64,000 nucleotides of DNA from Pedobacter polaris (lineage in GTDB: Bacteria > Bacteroidota > Bacteroidia > Sphingobacteriales > Sphingobacteriaceae): assembly GCF_005116505.1 (NCBI RefSeq), contig NZ_SWBR01000001.1, forward strand, positions 1 through 64,000, in the 5' to 3' direction. Below are positions 35,210-45,655 of the stretch, piece by piece (the first letter of the stretch is position 1; the number at the start of each line of letters is the position of its first letter). The position numbers and the translations under genes were made by a program. The notes under the pieces are model-generated. The model did not search any database and was not told where the DNA came from. It saw only the letters and a program-made list of their open reading frames with translations.

Positions 35210-36916
35210 ATGGAAAAAAGATGGGCGCAGGTTGATCAAGGTGCAAAAGAAATAAGCGAAACACTTGCCCGCGAACTGAATATAGACCAATGTTTAGCCC
35301 AAATATTGGTGCAAAGAGGCATCACTAATTTTGAAGATGCCCGTTACTTTTTTAGGCCTACACTTACACAGTTGCATGATCCTTTTTTAATGAAGGACAT
35401 GGAGCAGGCAATTACAAGAATTACATCGGCACTAGAAAACGAAGAAAAGATATTGGTGTATGGAGATTATGATGTAGATGGAACAACCTCGGTTGCTTTA
35501 ACATATAGCTTTTTTAGTCAGTTTACAAGGGAAATTGCTTATTACATTCCAGATCGACATAAAGAGGGTTATGGCATTTCTACTGCCGGAATAGACTTTG
35601 CAGCAGCGAATGGTTTCACCTTAATTATTGCTTTAGATTGCGGTATTCGTTCTGTTGATAAGATTGCTTATGCCAATACGTTAGGTATAGATTTTATCAT
35701 TTGCGACCACCACTTACCTGGAGAAATTTTACCAGAGGCCATTGCTGTATTAGATCCCAAAAGAGCAGACTGTGAATATCCTTTTAAAGAATTATCTGGT
35801 TGCGGAATTGGCTTTAAATTAGCACAAGCCTATTGTCAAGCTAATGATTTGCCAGATGAAATGTATGAACAATACTTAGATCTATGCATGGTAAGTATTG
35901 CAGCTGATATTGTTCCCATAGTTGATGAAAACAGAGTAATGGCTCATTTTGGATTAGTAAAGCTAAATGAAAACCCTTGCTGTGGCCTAAAAGCTTTAAT
36001 GCAAATTTCTGGTAAAACCGAATCGTATTCTATAACTGATGTTGTTTTTCTTCTAGCACCTCGTATCAATGCAGCCGGGCGAATGGGTGATGCTAAGGAT
36101 GCAGTAAAAATGCTACTGAGTGATGAGGTTATATTGGCAGATGAGCAAAGCACTTTTATTAACGCTCAAAATACAGAACGCAGGTCTTTCGATCAAAATA
36201 TCACATTAGAGGCATTAGCTATAATTCAAGAAAGCGAAATATTAGTAAACAGAAAAACTACTGTTGTTTACCAAAAAGATTGGAATAAAGGGGTAATTGG
36301 AATTGTAGCCTCCCGTTTAACCGAAACCTATTATAGGCCAACCATAGTACTCACAGAATCTAATGGAAATTATACAGGTTCTGCCCGCTCTGTGGTCGGT
36401 TATGATTTATATGAGGCACTGCTTTCATGTAGTGAATTATTAGAACAATTCGGCGGACATAAATATGCTGCCGGCTTAACTATTAAGCCAGAAAATTTAG
36501 GCTTATTCTCTGATAAATTTGAAGAAGTAGTTTCTTCAACCATCAGTCCTAACCTTTTAATTCCAGAAATTAAGATTGATTGTGAAATTGAATTGAGCCA
36601 AATTGATGCTAAATTTTACAGAATATTAATGCAAATGGCTCCCTTCGGACCACAAAATATGGCTCCAGTATTTGTTAGCAAGGGAGTAACTTTGGTTGGC
36701 AATCCGCAAATTGTTGGCACAAATCATTTAAAATTAAGTATAAAACAACAAAATTCAGCTATTTTTGAAAGCATTGCTTTTGGATTGGGTGAATTTGAAA
36801 ATATATTATTACCAAACAAACCGTTTTCTATTTGTTATACCATTGAAGAAAATGTTTGGAAGGATAAAAAGCGTTTGCAGCTAAATATAAAAGGAATAAA
36901 AATTGATAAGGATTAA
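35210..36916 (+). CDS. recJ: Single-stranded-DNA-specific exonuclease RecJ
   Basis: The 568-residue protein is typical of RecJ. It has the DHH-family motifs VYGDYDVDGTTSVALTY, LDCGIRS and FIICDHHLPGEILPEA, the DHHA1 segment GVIGIVASRLTETYYRPTIV with SARSVVGYDLYEAL, FGGHKYAAGLTI, and a C-terminal OB-like domain. It degrades single-stranded DNA 5' to 3' in recombination and mismatch repair. lptB follows after 47 bases, an arrangement I expect to be conserved in this group. Confidence 0.97.
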   Translation: MEKRWAQVDQGAKEISETLARELNIDQCLAQILVQRGITNFEDARYFFRPTLTQLHDPFLMKDMEQAITRITSALENEEKILVYGDYDVDGTTSVALTYSFFSQFTREIAYYIPDRHKEGYGISTAGIDFAAANGFTLIIALDCGIRSVDKIAYANTLGIDFIICDHHLPGEILPEAIAVLDPKRADCEYPFKELSGCGIGFKLAQAYCQANDLPDEMYEQYLDLCMVSIAADIVPIVDENRVMAHFGLVKLNENPCCGLKALMQISGKTESYSITDVVFLLAPRINAAGRMGDAKDAVKMLLSDEVILADEQSTFINAQNTERRSFDQNITLEALAIIQESEILVNRKTTVVYQKDWNKGVIGIVASRLTETYYRPTIVLTESNGNYTGSARSVVGYDLYEALLSCSELLEQFGGHKYAAGLTIKPENLGLFSDKFEEVVSSTISPNLLIPEIKIDCEIELSQIDAKFYRILMQMAPFGPQNMAPVFVSKGVTLVGNPQIVGTNHLKLSIKQQNSAIFESIAFGLGEFENILLPNKPFSICYTIEENVWKDKKRLQLNIKGIKIDKD

Positions 36917-36963
36917 CTTTAGCAACAAATTGTAAATCTAAAACCGTAATTCGTAAATTCTAA

Positions 36964-37698
36964 ATGATTCTAAAAGCCGAAAATCTGGTAAAAAAGTATA
37001 AGCAGCGAACTGTTGTTAATGATGTATCTTTTGAGGTAAGTCAAGGAGAAATTGTTGGTTTACTTGGTCCTAATGGAGCTGGTAAAACAACATCATTTTA
37101 TATGATTGTTGGTTTAATTAAACCAAACCAAGGAACAATTCTTTTAGACGGTGAAGACATTACCAAAAACCCAATGTACCGTAGGGCTCAAAAAGGAATT
37201 GGTTATTTAGCACAAGAAGCAAGTGTTTTTAGGAAGCTTACGGTTGAAGACAACATCATGGCCATTCTAGAAATGACTAAGCTAAACAAAGAGGAGCGGC
37301 AAGAAAAACTAGAAGAATTGATTAATGAATTTAGCCTACATAAAGTAAGGAAAAATCGTGGAGATTTACTTTCTGGAGGTGAACGTCGTAGAACTGAAAT
37401 TGCTCGTGCTTTAGCTGCAAACCCAAATTTCATTTTATTAGATGAACCCTTTGCTGGTGTAGACCCAATTGCTGTTGAGGAAATACAAACCATTGTAGCA
37501 AAACTGAAGAGGAAAAATATTGGCATCCTAATTACAGATCATAATGTGCAAGAAACTTTATCTATTACAGATAGAGCATATTTACTTTTTGAAGGTAAAA
37601 TCCTAGAATCTGGCACACCAGAGGTACTTGCAGCAAATGAAATGGTGCGAAAGGTATATTTAGGCTCAAACTTTGTACTGCGTAGGAAAAATTTATAA
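36964..37698 (+). CDS. lptB: Lipopolysaccharide export ATP-binding protein LptB
   Basis: The 244-residue ABC ATPase has Walker [16 protein letters not shown]-loop [18 protein letters not shown], signature [17 protein letters not shown], Walker [16 protein letters not shown] and the switch His in [10 protein letters not shown]. LptB-specific features include [20 protein letters not shown]. It powers transfer of lipopolysaccharide from the inner membrane through the Lpt bridge with LptFG, which are not encoded here. It lies between recJ and the GH3 gene with short spacing. Confidence 0.96.
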   Translation: MILKAENLVKKYKQRTVVNDVSFEVSQGEIVGLLGPNGAGKTTSFYMIVGLIKPNQGTILLDGEDITKNPMYRRAQKGIGYLAQEASVFRKLTVEDNIMAILEMTKLNKEERQEKLEELINEFSLHKVRKNRGDLLSGGERRRTEIARALAANPNFILLDEPFAGVDPIAVEEIQTIVAKLKRKNIGILITDHNVQETLSITDRAYLLFEGKILESGTPEVLAANEMVRKVYLGSNFVLRRKNL

Positions 37699-37710
37699 CC
37701 CTCGATATAA

Positions 37711-39219
37711 ATGGCAATCGTAAATTCGATTTTTACTTGGTACATGAAAAAGCGCATTCATCAGATTGAGCTATTCATGAAATACCCATTAGATGTTCAA
37801 GAAGAATGGTTGCACACCTTAATATCAAGTGCAGAAAATACAGAATGGGGAAAGTTATACGAGTATAAATCCATCCTTACTATTGCCCAATTTAAAGAGC
37901 GTGTGCCTATCCAAAATTACGATACGCTTAAACCTTACATCGAGCGGATGCTTAAGGGTGAGCAGAATATTTTATGGCCTTCAGACATTAAATGGTTCGC
38001 TAAATCATCCGGTACCACAAGTGATCGAAGTAAATTTATTCCAGTTTCTGAAGAAGCACTAGAAGAGTGTCATTTTAAGGGCGGTAAGGATATGATTTCT
38101 ATCTACTGTAATAATCGTCCAGACACACAAATGTTTACGGGTAAAGGCTTAGTTTTAGGCGGTAGCCATCAAATTAACCAACTATGTGAAGATATCCATT
38201 ATGGGGATCTGTCTGCTGTGCTGATTAAAAACCTGCCTATGTGGGCCGAATATTATAGAACTCCAGATATTTCTATCGCATTAATGGATAATTACGAAGA
38301 AAAAATGGATAAAATGGCTGAAGCTACCATTAAAGAAAACGTAACCAACATATCTGGCGTACCTACATGGACTATTGTATTGGCTAAAAAAGTACTCGAA
38401 ATTACAGGTAAGAAGAACCTATTGGAGGTTTGGCCTAACTTAGAATTGTATTTTCATGGAGCCGTAAACTTTGCGCCATATCGTGAGCATTTTAAAGAGC
38501 TGATCCCATCAGACCAAATGTATTATTTAGAAACTTACAATGCATCTGAAGGATTCTTTGGTATTCAAGACCAAGATCAGTCTGAAGAGTTATTGTTGAT
38601 GTTAGATTATGGCATTTTCTATGAATTTTTACCAATTGAAAATTTAGAGGATGAAAACCCAAAAACATTAACATTAGAGCAAGTTCAACTTCATAAAAAC
38701 TACGCTATCATTATTTCTACTAATGCAGGTTTATGGAGATATATGATTGGAGACACCATTCAATTTACTTCTCTCTCTCCTTTTAGAATAAAAATTACAG
38801 GCCGTACAAAACATTTCATCAATGCATTTGGTGAAGAATTAATTATAGACAACGCAGAAAATGCTTTAATTAAAGCTTGTGGTGTAACCGAAGCTAAAAT
38901 AAAGGACTATACCGCTTGCCCTATTTATTTTAAAGGGGAAGAAGCTGGTGGCCACGAATGGATTATAGAGTTTGAGAAACAACCTATTAATTTTGAGCAA
39001 TTTGTTGATGTCCTAGATCAAACTTTACGTGAAGTAAATTCAGATTATGATGCCAAACGATTTAAGGATATGGCACTTCGTAGACCAAAAGTTCACAATG
39101 CACCAACCAACACTTTTTACAATTGGTTAAAGGCACGTGGCAAATTGGGCGGACAACATAAGGTTCCACGTTTAGCTAACGATAGGCAATACGTTGATGA
39201 AATATTAGAATTGCTTTAA
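37711..39219 (+). CDS. GH3-family acyl-adenylate-forming protein
   Basis: This 502-residue protein matches the GH3 auxin-responsive family, relatives of plant acyl-amido synthetases. It has the adenylation segments IKWFAKSSGTTSDRSKFIPV, LETYNASEGFFGIQ, NAGLWRYMIGDTIQFT and ITGRTKHFINAFGEE, and a C-terminal GQHKVPRL. Bacterial GH3 proteins are expected to adenylate a carboxylic acid and conjugate it, but the substrate is unknown. It starts 12 bases after lptB, so it is probably in the same transcript. Confidence 0.93.
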   Translation: MAIVNSIFTWYMKKRIHQIELFMKYPLDVQEEWLHTLISSAENTEWGKLYEYKSILTIAQFKERVPIQNYDTLKPYIERMLKGEQNILWPSDIKWFAKSSGTTSDRSKFIPVSEEALEECHFKGGKDMISIYCNNRPDTQMFTGKGLVLGGSHQINQLCEDIHYGDLSAVLIKNLPMWAEYYRTPDISIALMDNYEEKMDKMAEATIKENVTNISGVPTWTIVLAKKVLEITGKKNLLEVWPNLELYFHGAVNFAPYREHFKELIPSDQMYYLETYNASEGFFGIQDQDQSEELLLMLDYGIFYEFLPIENLEDENPKTLTLEQVQLHKNYAIIISTNAGLWRYMIGDTIQFTSLSPFRIKITGRTKHFINAFGEELIIDNAENALIKACGVTEAKIKDYTACPIYFKGEEAGGHEWIIEFEKQPINFEQFVDVLDQTLREVNSDYDAKRFKDMALRRPKVHNAPTNTFYNWLKARGKLGGQHKVPRLANDRQYVDEILELL

Positions 39220-39260
39220 TTAGGTACGTTTATTGATAGCTATTAGTAAATCTACAAGCT

Positions 39261-39668
39261 ATGAATTTCAACAAACTAAAATCAAGCTATACCGCTTTTA
39301 GCAAAATTGCCAGTGTGCTATTAAAAGACAAAAAAGCGACCTTAAATAAGGTTCAAGAGGGATTAAAAAAAGCCACAGAAAATAAAGGCTCACTAAGCAA
39401 TGTATGGGATCAGTTACAACTGCTCTTTTCCCTGTCTAAAGATTACACTAATGGAACTTACACCTCTATTCCAAAAAGCTCAATAATTGCAATTTTAGCC
39501 GCTTTGCTCTATTTCATTTCTCCATTAGATATCATTCCAGATTTTCTTGTTGGATTGGGGTTTGTTGATGATGCGTTTATTTTAGGCTTGGTATATAAAC
39601 AGGTTATTAAAGAATTAGACAAATATCAAGTTTGGAAAGATGGACAGAAAAAGATAATCCATATTTAG
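39261..39668 (+). CDS. YkvA/DUF1232 small membrane protein
   Basis: This 135-residue protein contains the DUF1232 core (IIAILAALLYFISPLDIIPD and LVGLGFVDDAFILG), which places one or two hydrophobic segments around residues 75-115. The family is widespread and uncharacterised. The basic N-terminal half is likely cytoplasmic. It follows the GH3 gene by about 40 bases. Confidence 0.88.
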   Translation: MNFNKLKSSYTAFSKIASVLLKDKKATLNKVQEGLKKATENKGSLSNVWDQLQLLFSLSKDYTNGTYTSIPKSSIIAILAALLYFISPLDIIPDFLVGLGFVDDAFILGLVYKQVIKELDKYQVWKDGQKKIIHI

Positions 39669-39732
39669 TTGTGTAGCTATTTGGATTTACTATTATTTTC
39701 AGTAAATTTAAGTAGCTAATAAACAACCGTAT

Positions 39733-40161
39733 ATGAAAACAGTTCAACAAATCCTTAACACAAAACCTGTTCAAATTTTTAGTGTTACCGCAAGTACTTC
39801 AGTTTTGGATGCGCTAAAACTAATGACTGAAAAAAACATTAGTGCGTTACTAATTATGGAAGAAGAACAATTGCTTGGTATTTTTACTGAGCGAGATTAT
39901 GCTCGTAAAATTGTTTTATATGGTAAAGCTTCAAAAGATACACCAATAAGCGAAGCGATGACTGCCAATCCAATTACTGTTAGCCCATCCGACAGCATTG
40001 ATCTTTGCATGGAAATTATGACGGAAAAACACATTAGACATTTACCTGTTTTAGCAGACAATAAAACTGCTGGAATGGTTTCTATTGGTGATGTAGTTAA
40101 ATTTATCATCGCCGACCAGAAACAGACAATATCGCAGTTAGAAAACTATATTAACAGTTAA
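39733..40161 (+). CDS. Two-CBS-domain protein
   Basis: The 142-residue protein is almost entirely a Bateman pair: CBS 1 covers about residues 8-65 (SVLDALKLMTEKNISALLIM) and CBS 2 about 75-130 (DLCMEIMTEKHIRHLPVLAD, AGMVSIGDVVKFII). Such stand-alone modules bind adenine nucleotides and report energy status. No partner is fused or adjacent. Confidence 0.93.
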   Translation: MKTVQQILNTKPVQIFSVTASTSVLDALKLMTEKNISALLIMEEEQLLGIFTERDYARKIVLYGKASKDTPISEAMTANPITVSPSDSIDLCMEIMTEKHIRHLPVLADNKTAGMVSIGDVVKFIIADQKQTISQLENYINS

Positions 40162-40261
40162 TGCAGTTCAGATGTTAAAAGGTTAAGCATAACTCTACTC
40201 TAAGCTAACTATTGTTTTTCGTTGGAAGTTACCCCTAATGAACCAATGGCTAATGAACTAA

Positions 40262-41713
40262 CTAATCCTTCCACCTCCATTCGCCTGCAATTTTTAAAGG
40301 TTCTTTTAAATTTTGTGCTCTTAAAAAAGCTTCTAAATCAACTTCATTTTGTTTGGTGACTGGGATTATTGGTGTGTTAGCCAAAGCATATGCCTGCATT
40401 GCAGAGAAACGAACCGTATTTTTTAACCCTTGCTCATCCACTAATTTAAACGAATCTCCATCCGAATGATAATAAGGGCCAGAGTTATTGGGTAATCTAC
40501 CACCAGCACCGCCACCTGTTGTAATACCTTCTAGCATAAATGGTTGGTGATCGCTATGCAGACCTGCTCCTGCCTGAAATAAATTTTTATATCCAGTATC
40601 AATCTTTACAATCTCCGCTCCCCAGCCTTTAAGCAATGGTTCCATTTCTTTTCTTGTTGTAGAAAAACCTTTTGGATCGTTAGTCATATCATAATTTAGC
40701 ATATACACTATCTGATCAATAGTCTTGTCTTTTTTAGCTTTTGCAACGTAAGCTTTAGAACCTAATAAACCTTGCTCCTCGCCCATAAACAATACAAACT
40801 CTAATGTTCTTTTAGTGGTTAAGTTTAACTTTTTAAAAGTACGAGCCATATCTAAAATCGCAAAGGAACCAATTCCATTATCAATTGCACCTGTTGCTAA
40901 ATCCCAACTATCTAGGTGACCCCCAACTACAATTTTTTCTTTAGGAAATGCTGTTCCCTTAAAAGTGGCAATAACATTTCGAGCCTTAATTAAACCAGAA
41001 AAGTTAGTCATTTCAATAGAAGCAATCTGATTACCAGCTTTCAATTTTTCTTTCAATGCCATTCCATTTTCTAAGCCGATACAAACTGCAGGAATAGGGA
41101 TTAATTTCCCCGTAACAGAAGCAGTTCCAGTTAATAAAACTCCGTCTTTTACTGTATTGATAATCATTACACCAATAGCGCCATATTTGGTTGCGATTGC
41201 CGTTTTCTCAGAGCGATGTAATGAACGTGTTCCTTGTGGCGAGCCTGGTAAAACACCTAAGTATATTAAAGCTATTTTTCCTTTTACTTTATCGCCTAAT
41301 GATTGATAGTCTGTTTCTAAACCATTCCCTGCATCAATAATAGCTGCAGTTACTTTTGCCGAAACTGGAGAATGAGCTAGCGTTACCGCTTTCATAGGCG
41401 CCAAATCATTTGTTGAACCTCCAACCTTCACTGCAAGTGTCTTTCTATCCCAACTTTCTACTTCAAATGGTTGATATTTCACCTCGCAACCATAAGATTT
41501 TAACAAATTATAGGCATATTCTTCTGCCTTTGCTCCATTAATAGAACCAGTTAAACGGTGTCCAATGGTTTCGGAAGCATTTTTTAATGTGCTATAAGCT
41601 TTAGAATTCGCTTGTACTTCAGTATTAATCTGATTAAAAACAGAACCAAAATTGTCTTGTGCACTTACGCTTAGGCCCATGCTAACAAGTGCCAGAAGAA
41701 AGAAATTTTTCAT
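40262..41713 (-). CDS. Secreted M28-family metallopeptidase
   Basis: I chose the ATG at 41713 (a TTG precedes it). The 483-residue protein has a signal peptide (cleavage near SVSAQ), a PA-type inserted domain (GKIALIYLG...TRSLHRSEKTAIA), and the M28 metal motifs GGHLDSWDLATGAIDNGIG, LFMGEEQGLLGSKAY, MLNYDMTNDP and a final LHSDHQPF. It is a periplasmic or surface aminopeptidase or carboxypeptidase of the PSMA-like group. It stands alone, convergent with the CBS gene. Confidence 0.93.
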   Translation of the reverse strand: MKNFFLLALVSMGLSVSAQDNFGSVFNQINTEVQANSKAYSTLKNASETIGHRLTGSINGAKAEEYAYNLLKSYGCEVKYQPFEVESWDRKTLAVKVGGSTNDLAPMKAVTLAHSPVSAKVTAAIIDAGNGLETDYQSLGDKVKGKIALIYLGVLPGSPQGTRSLHRSEKTAIATKYGAIGVMIINTVKDGVLLTGTASVTGKLIPIPAVCIGLENGMALKEKLKAGNQIASIEMTNFSGLIKARNVIATFKGTAFPKEKIVVGGHLDSWDLATGAIDNGIGSFAILDMARTFKKLNLTTKRTLEFVLFMGEEQGLLGSKAYVAKAKKDKTIDQIVYMLNYDMTNDPKGFSTTRKEMEPLLKGWGAEIVKIDTGYKNLFQAGAGLHSDHQPFMLEGITTGGGAGGRLPNNSGPYYHSDGDSFKLVDEQGLKNTVRFSAMQAYALANTPIIPVTKQNEVDLEAFLRAQNLKEPLKIAGEWRWKD

Positions 41714-41943
41714 CAATATTATTTTTTGATGAAAATAGTATTTTTTGATTGCAATGGAGATTAACTACTTGAATTTTTACAATCGCGGGTGCCGTCATTT
41801 CAAACCGCAGGGAGAAATCTCTAAGTTACTTGGGTACAAACACACATTAATCCTTGATTAGAGATAGTGGCCATAGGCTATGGATATTTCGTCGCTGCGC
41901 TCTGTCGATAAGACGTGTTCCTCAAACTAGTCCAAACATTGAA

Positions 41944-42999
41944 CTACTTAACAACATGCACTTTCTTTTTAGGAAATACCAGTGAGGCTACAATACTAGC
42001 TGTAAGAATAAAAAGTATAATCAATAAGGAATGCTCGGTAGTAAAACCCCACATTTCTAAGTAATGATGTGCTAACATTTTAACACCAATAAAAGTTAGC
42101 AAAAATGCCAATCCTGTTTTCAGGTAATGAAATTTATGAATGATATTTATCAACAAGAAGAACATCGATCTTAAGCCCATAATTGCAAAGATGTTAGAGA
42201 AAAATACAATATATGCATCTTTAGTAACGGCAAAAATTGCAGGAATTGAATCTACAGCAAAAATTAGGTCAGTAAATTCTACAATTAACAATACTAAAAA
42301 CAATGGGGTAAGTAAGCGTTTGCCGTTTATTTTGTGAAAGAAGTTATTCCCTTCATATCTAGGATGAATAGCAAAAAATCTTGATGCAAATTTAACTACA
42401 GGATGTTTTTCAGTATCAATCTTATCATCTTCATCCTTCGAGAAAAACATCTTCACACCAGTAAAAACCAAGAATGCTCCAAAAACATACAAAATCCAAG
42501 AAAATTCGTTTATTAGTGCAGCTCCGGCAAAAATAAAGATAAAGCGCATAATAATAGCACCTAAAATACCCCAGAACAAAACTCTATGGTAATACTTTTC
42601 TGGCACAGCAAAGGCAGAAAAAATCAATACAATTACAAAGATATTATCTACTGAAAGTGCATATTCAATTACATATCCTGTTAAAAATTCAATCCCTAAG
42701 TTTTGGTTGTAAATTTTTAAACTCTCTTCAAAATTTCCAGGTATTAAAGTAATTTGATGCTTATGTGCAGCTACAACTTCTTGCAGTTTTGTATAATCTC
42801 GAATGCCATGCAGCTCTTGTCCTTCCAATATTAACAAGAAGTAAAAACCAAGTGCAAGCATTACCATAATAAAACTCATGATACCGGCCTGCTTAAGGCT
42901 AATTACGTGGTCTTTCTTACTAAATAGGCCTAAATCTAATGCTAAAATAAGCACAATAAAAACCAAGAAGCCACCAATAAATAAGAGTTCGTTTGACAT
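41944..42999 (-). CDS. TerC-family integral membrane protein
   Basis: This 351-residue protein has about eight to nine membrane segments. TerC-family acidic motifs lie within them: EYALSVDNIFVIVLIF and VEFTDLIFAVDSIPAIF, with AIMGLRSMFFL. Members, including Alx, transport or help load metals such as manganese at the membrane. Its ATG overlaps the stop of the polyprenyl synthase by one base, so the two are co-translated; the reason for that pairing is unclear. Confidence 0.93.
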   Translation of the reverse strand: MSNELLFIGGFLVFIVLILALDLGLFSKKDHVISLKQAGIMSFIMVMLALGFYFLLILEGQELHGIRDYTKLQEVVAAHKHQITLIPGNFEESLKIYNQNLGIEFLTGYVIEYALSVDNIFVIVLIFSAFAVPEKYYHRVLFWGILGAIIMRFIFIFAGAALINEFSWILYVFGAFLVFTGVKMFFSKDEDDKIDTEKHPVVKFASRFFAIHPRYEGNNFFHKINGKRLLTPLFLVLLIVEFTDLIFAVDSIPAIFAVTKDAYIVFFSNIFAIMGLRSMFFLLINIIHKFHYLKTGLAFLLTFIGVKMLAHHYLEMWGFTTEHSLLIILFILTASIVASLVFPKKKVHVVK

Positions 43000-43970
43000 T
43001 ATTTTTTACGTTCTGTAGTGTATCTAACCAATTGTTCTAAACCTGTTCTAGCATCGCTTTCTTCAAATTGATATAAAATATCGAAAGCTTGTTTTTGGTA
43101 TTCCTCCATTTTTTCATTTGCATAATGAACACCATTTTTGCTATTTACAAAATCTATAATTTCCTGTATTTTTTTAGGATCGTCTTGGTGGTTTTTAACT
43201 AAATTAATTATTCTTTTTCTTTCTGGTTTTTCGGCTCTGTTTAAAGCATAAATTAAAGGTAGTGTAACTTTTTTCTCCTTAATATCTATGCCTAATGGTT
43301 TGCCAACATCATCAGTTCCAAAATCAAAAGTATCATCTTTAATCTGAAAAGCTATTCCAACTTTCTCTCCAAATAATCGCATCTTCTCTACAGTTTCTTC
43401 ATCAGCACCTGCCGATGCAGCACCGCAAGCACAACAAGAAGCAATTAGCGAAGCTGTTTTTTGTCGAATGACCTCAAAGTACAGTTCTTCACTAATATCC
43501 ATCCTTCTTACTTTTTCTATCTGTAAAAGCTCTCCTTCACTCATTTGTTGCACAGCAGTAGATACTATCTTTAACAAAGCAAACTCGCTGTTGTTTACAG
43601 ATAATAATAGGCCTTTTGCCAGTAAGTAATCACCAACTAAAACTGCTATTTTATTCTTCCACAGCGCGTTAATAGAAAAGAAGCCTCTACGTTCATAAGC
43701 GTTATCAACCACATCATCATGCACTAAAGTTGCAGTATGTAAGAGCTCTACTAATGCAGCTCCTCGATGTGTTGCTTCGATAATCCCACCACACAGTTTT
43801 GCAGCAAAAAACACGAACATTGGTCGCATTTGTTTACCTTTTCTTTTAACTATATAATGAGTTATACGATTAAGTAAGGGTACATCACTATGCATAGAAT
43901 CTTTGAACTTTGCTTCAAATGCATCTATTTCTGCGGCAATGGGTAGTTTTATCTGATTTATTCCGGGCAT
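42999..43970 (-). CDS. Trans-polyprenyl diphosphate synthase
   Basis: This 323-residue protein has both aspartate-rich motifs of prenyl synthases: LVHDDVVDNAYERRG (first) and FQIKDDTFDFGTDD (second), with KRKGKQMRPMFVFFAAKL at the N-terminus and GKPLGIDIKEKKVTLPLIYA. It probably makes the long polyprenyl side chain of menaquinone (octaprenyl type). It fits the menaquinone-dependent metabolism suggested by mqo elsewhere in the window. The chain length is not readable with certainty. Confidence 0.94.
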   Translation of the reverse strand: MPGINQIKLPIAAEIDAFEAKFKDSMHSDVPLLNRITHYIVKRKGKQMRPMFVFFAAKLCGGIIEATHRGAALVELLHTATLVHDDVVDNAYERRGFFSINALWKNKIAVLVGDYLLAKGLLLSVNNSEFALLKIVSTAVQQMSEGELLQIEKVRRMDISEELYFEVIRQKTASLIASCCACGAASAGADEETVEKMRLFGEKVGIAFQIKDDTFDFGTDDVGKPLGIDIKEKKVTLPLIYALNRAEKPERKRIINLVKNHQDDPKKIQEIIDFVNSKNGVHYANEKMEEYQKQAFDILYQFEESDARTGLEQLVRYTTERKK

Positions 43971-44033
43971 TCAGCTAAAAAATGTGTTTGCAAACTTACT
44001 TATTAAAAGCGTATTTTTAATCAAATTAATAAC

Positions 44034-45026
44034 GTGAAAATATTCTTATACATTCTACTTGCGCTAGTTATCGTTTTGGCGATTGTTTATTTTATTGGGC
44101 CAAAGCCAGCAAAGCCATCTTATTCAAAAGGTCTTCCAGTGGTACCAGAATTGCCAGTTTTACCATCATATGTAATCTCACAAGAAGCAAAATATAAAAT
44201 AAAGCCAGGTAATGATGCCGAAATTGTATGGGCTGATAGCGGAAAAATTGTTCAAACTGAATATGCAATAGTCTATTTACATGGCTTTTCGGCATCGAAA
44301 GAAGAAGGAAATCCTGCATATCATTATTTAGCAAAAGCTTTACATGCAAATATGTATTTGGCTCGTTTAGCAGATCACGGAATAGACACTATTGCACCTA
44401 TGCAATATTTTACTGCCGAAAGACTTTGGGAAACTGCAAAAGAAGCTTATGTAATAGGCAAAAAATTAGGTGAAAAAGTAATAATTGTAGGTACCTCAAC
44501 AGGTGGTACATTGGCCTTACAACTTGCAGCAACTTATCCAGAAATAAATAGCCTGGTTTTAATGTCGCCTAATATTGCCATAAATGATAAAAATGCTTGG
44601 CTTTTAAATGATCCTTGGGGCTTACAAATTGCTCGTAAAGTTGTTGGATCGGATGAACGTAAAGTAGATGGAAGAACCATAGCGTATAAAAAATTCTGGT
44701 ATACCAATTATCGTTTAGAATCTCTTGTAGAGTTAGAAGAATTATTAGAAAGTACTATGACTCCTGAACTTTTCGCGAAAGTGAAACAACCAGTTTTAAT
44801 GTTATACTATTACAAAAGTGAAACAGAGCAAGATCCAGTTGTAAAAGTAGATGCAATGTTAAAAATGTTCAATGAATTAGGAACTCCTTCTTCATTAAAA
44901 CAAAAAATAGCCTTGCCCAATACCGGCAATCATGTTATCGGATCAGCAATTACCTCCAAAGATATTTTAGGGGTTGAGCATGCGATGGATGGATTTATAG
45001 CTGAAAGACTAAAAGAGAAAGACTAA
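44034..45026 (+). CDS. Membrane-anchored alpha/beta hydrolase
   Basis: This 330-residue protein starts at a GTG and has an N-terminal anchor (MKIFLYILLALVIVLAIVYF). The alpha/beta hydrolase features are the HGFSASKEE oxyanion region, the nucleophile elbow VGTSTGGTLAL and a late GNHVIGS containing the catalytic His. It resembles monoglyceride-lipase or carboxylesterase-like proteins. The active site probably faces the periplasm. It is divergent from the polyprenyl synthase gene. Confidence 0.88.
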   Translation: MKIFLYILLALVIVLAIVYFIGPKPAKPSYSKGLPVVPELPVLPSYVISQEAKYKIKPGNDAEIVWADSGKIVQTEYAIVYLHGFSASKEEGNPAYHYLAKALHANMYLARLADHGIDTIAPMQYFTAERLWETAKEAYVIGKKLGEKVIIVGTSTGGTLALQLAATYPEINSLVLMSPNIAINDKNAWLLNDPWGLQIARKVVGSDERKVDGRTIAYKKFWYTNYRLESLVELEELLESTMTPELFAKVKQPVLMLYYYKSETEQDPVVKVDAMLKMFNELGTPSSLKQKIALPNTGNHVIGSAITSKDILGVEHAMDGFIAERLKEKD

Positions 45027-45065
45027 AGACAAAACAGACTACTAGTTAAAAAAATCAAATAGAAT

Positions 45066-45446
45066 ATGGGATTATTTTCATCGTTAATGGGCAATGCAGG
45101 AGCAGTTAGCCAAGAAGACTTAAAAAAGAACTATGGTCAGTTGCTAATAGATGGCGAAGAAATTGAGCTTGGATTTAAATTAATTAGAGACACTTTTATA
45201 TTTACAAATAAGCGCTTAATTCTGATAGATGTACAGGGTTTAACAGGAAGTAAAACAGAATATTTATCTGTTGCTTATAAAAGCATTTCAAAATTTAGCG
45301 TAGAAACTGCTGGGACTTTCGATTTAGAGGCCGAATTGAAAATATGGATTTCAAGCGAAACTATACCAAGTATTAAAAAGAAATTTAACAAATCCGTTAA
45401 TGTGTATGAGGTGCAAAATGTATTGGCACACCATGTTTTGGGATAA
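45066..45446 (+). CDS. Bacterial PH-domain protein
   Basis: The 126-residue protein is one bacterial pleckstrin-homology domain (bPH type): LLIDGEEIELGFKLIRDTFI, FTNKRLILIDVQGLTGSKTE and YKSISKFSVETAG. Such proteins may oligomerise and appear in stress-related settings, but the role is unknown. It follows the hydrolase gene by 39 bases. Confidence 0.88.
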   Translation: MGLFSSLMGNAGAVSQEDLKKNYGQLLIDGEEIELGFKLIRDTFIFTNKRLILIDVQGLTGSKTEYLSVAYKSISKFSVETAGTFDLEAELKIWISSETIPSIKKKFNKSVNVYEVQNVLAHHVLG

Positions 45447-45485
45447 ATATTATCGTCTATTAGTTAGACAAAAATAACATCATTA

Positions 45486-45512
45486 CTTAGCGTTCTTTGT
45501 CTCTTTGCGGTT
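45486..45512. repeat. Dispersed CGCAAAG-type repeat
   Basis: CTTAGCGTTCTTTGTCTCTT with a following TGCGGTT is an inverted copy of the repeat found at 51797-51826 and, more degenerately, near 12141 and 23968. It carries no gene. Confidence 0.55.
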
Positions 45513-45655
45513 ATAAAAAAGCTTTTTGAAAAGGGAAGCCAGCATTTTAAGCCGCAGGATAGTCCCGCCATACACTGCAATTCCCGATAAAGAATCGGGA
45601 GATTTTCGTTACTGTCGGGTTTAGAGAACAATGGAAGAAGCCAGAACTGTTAACA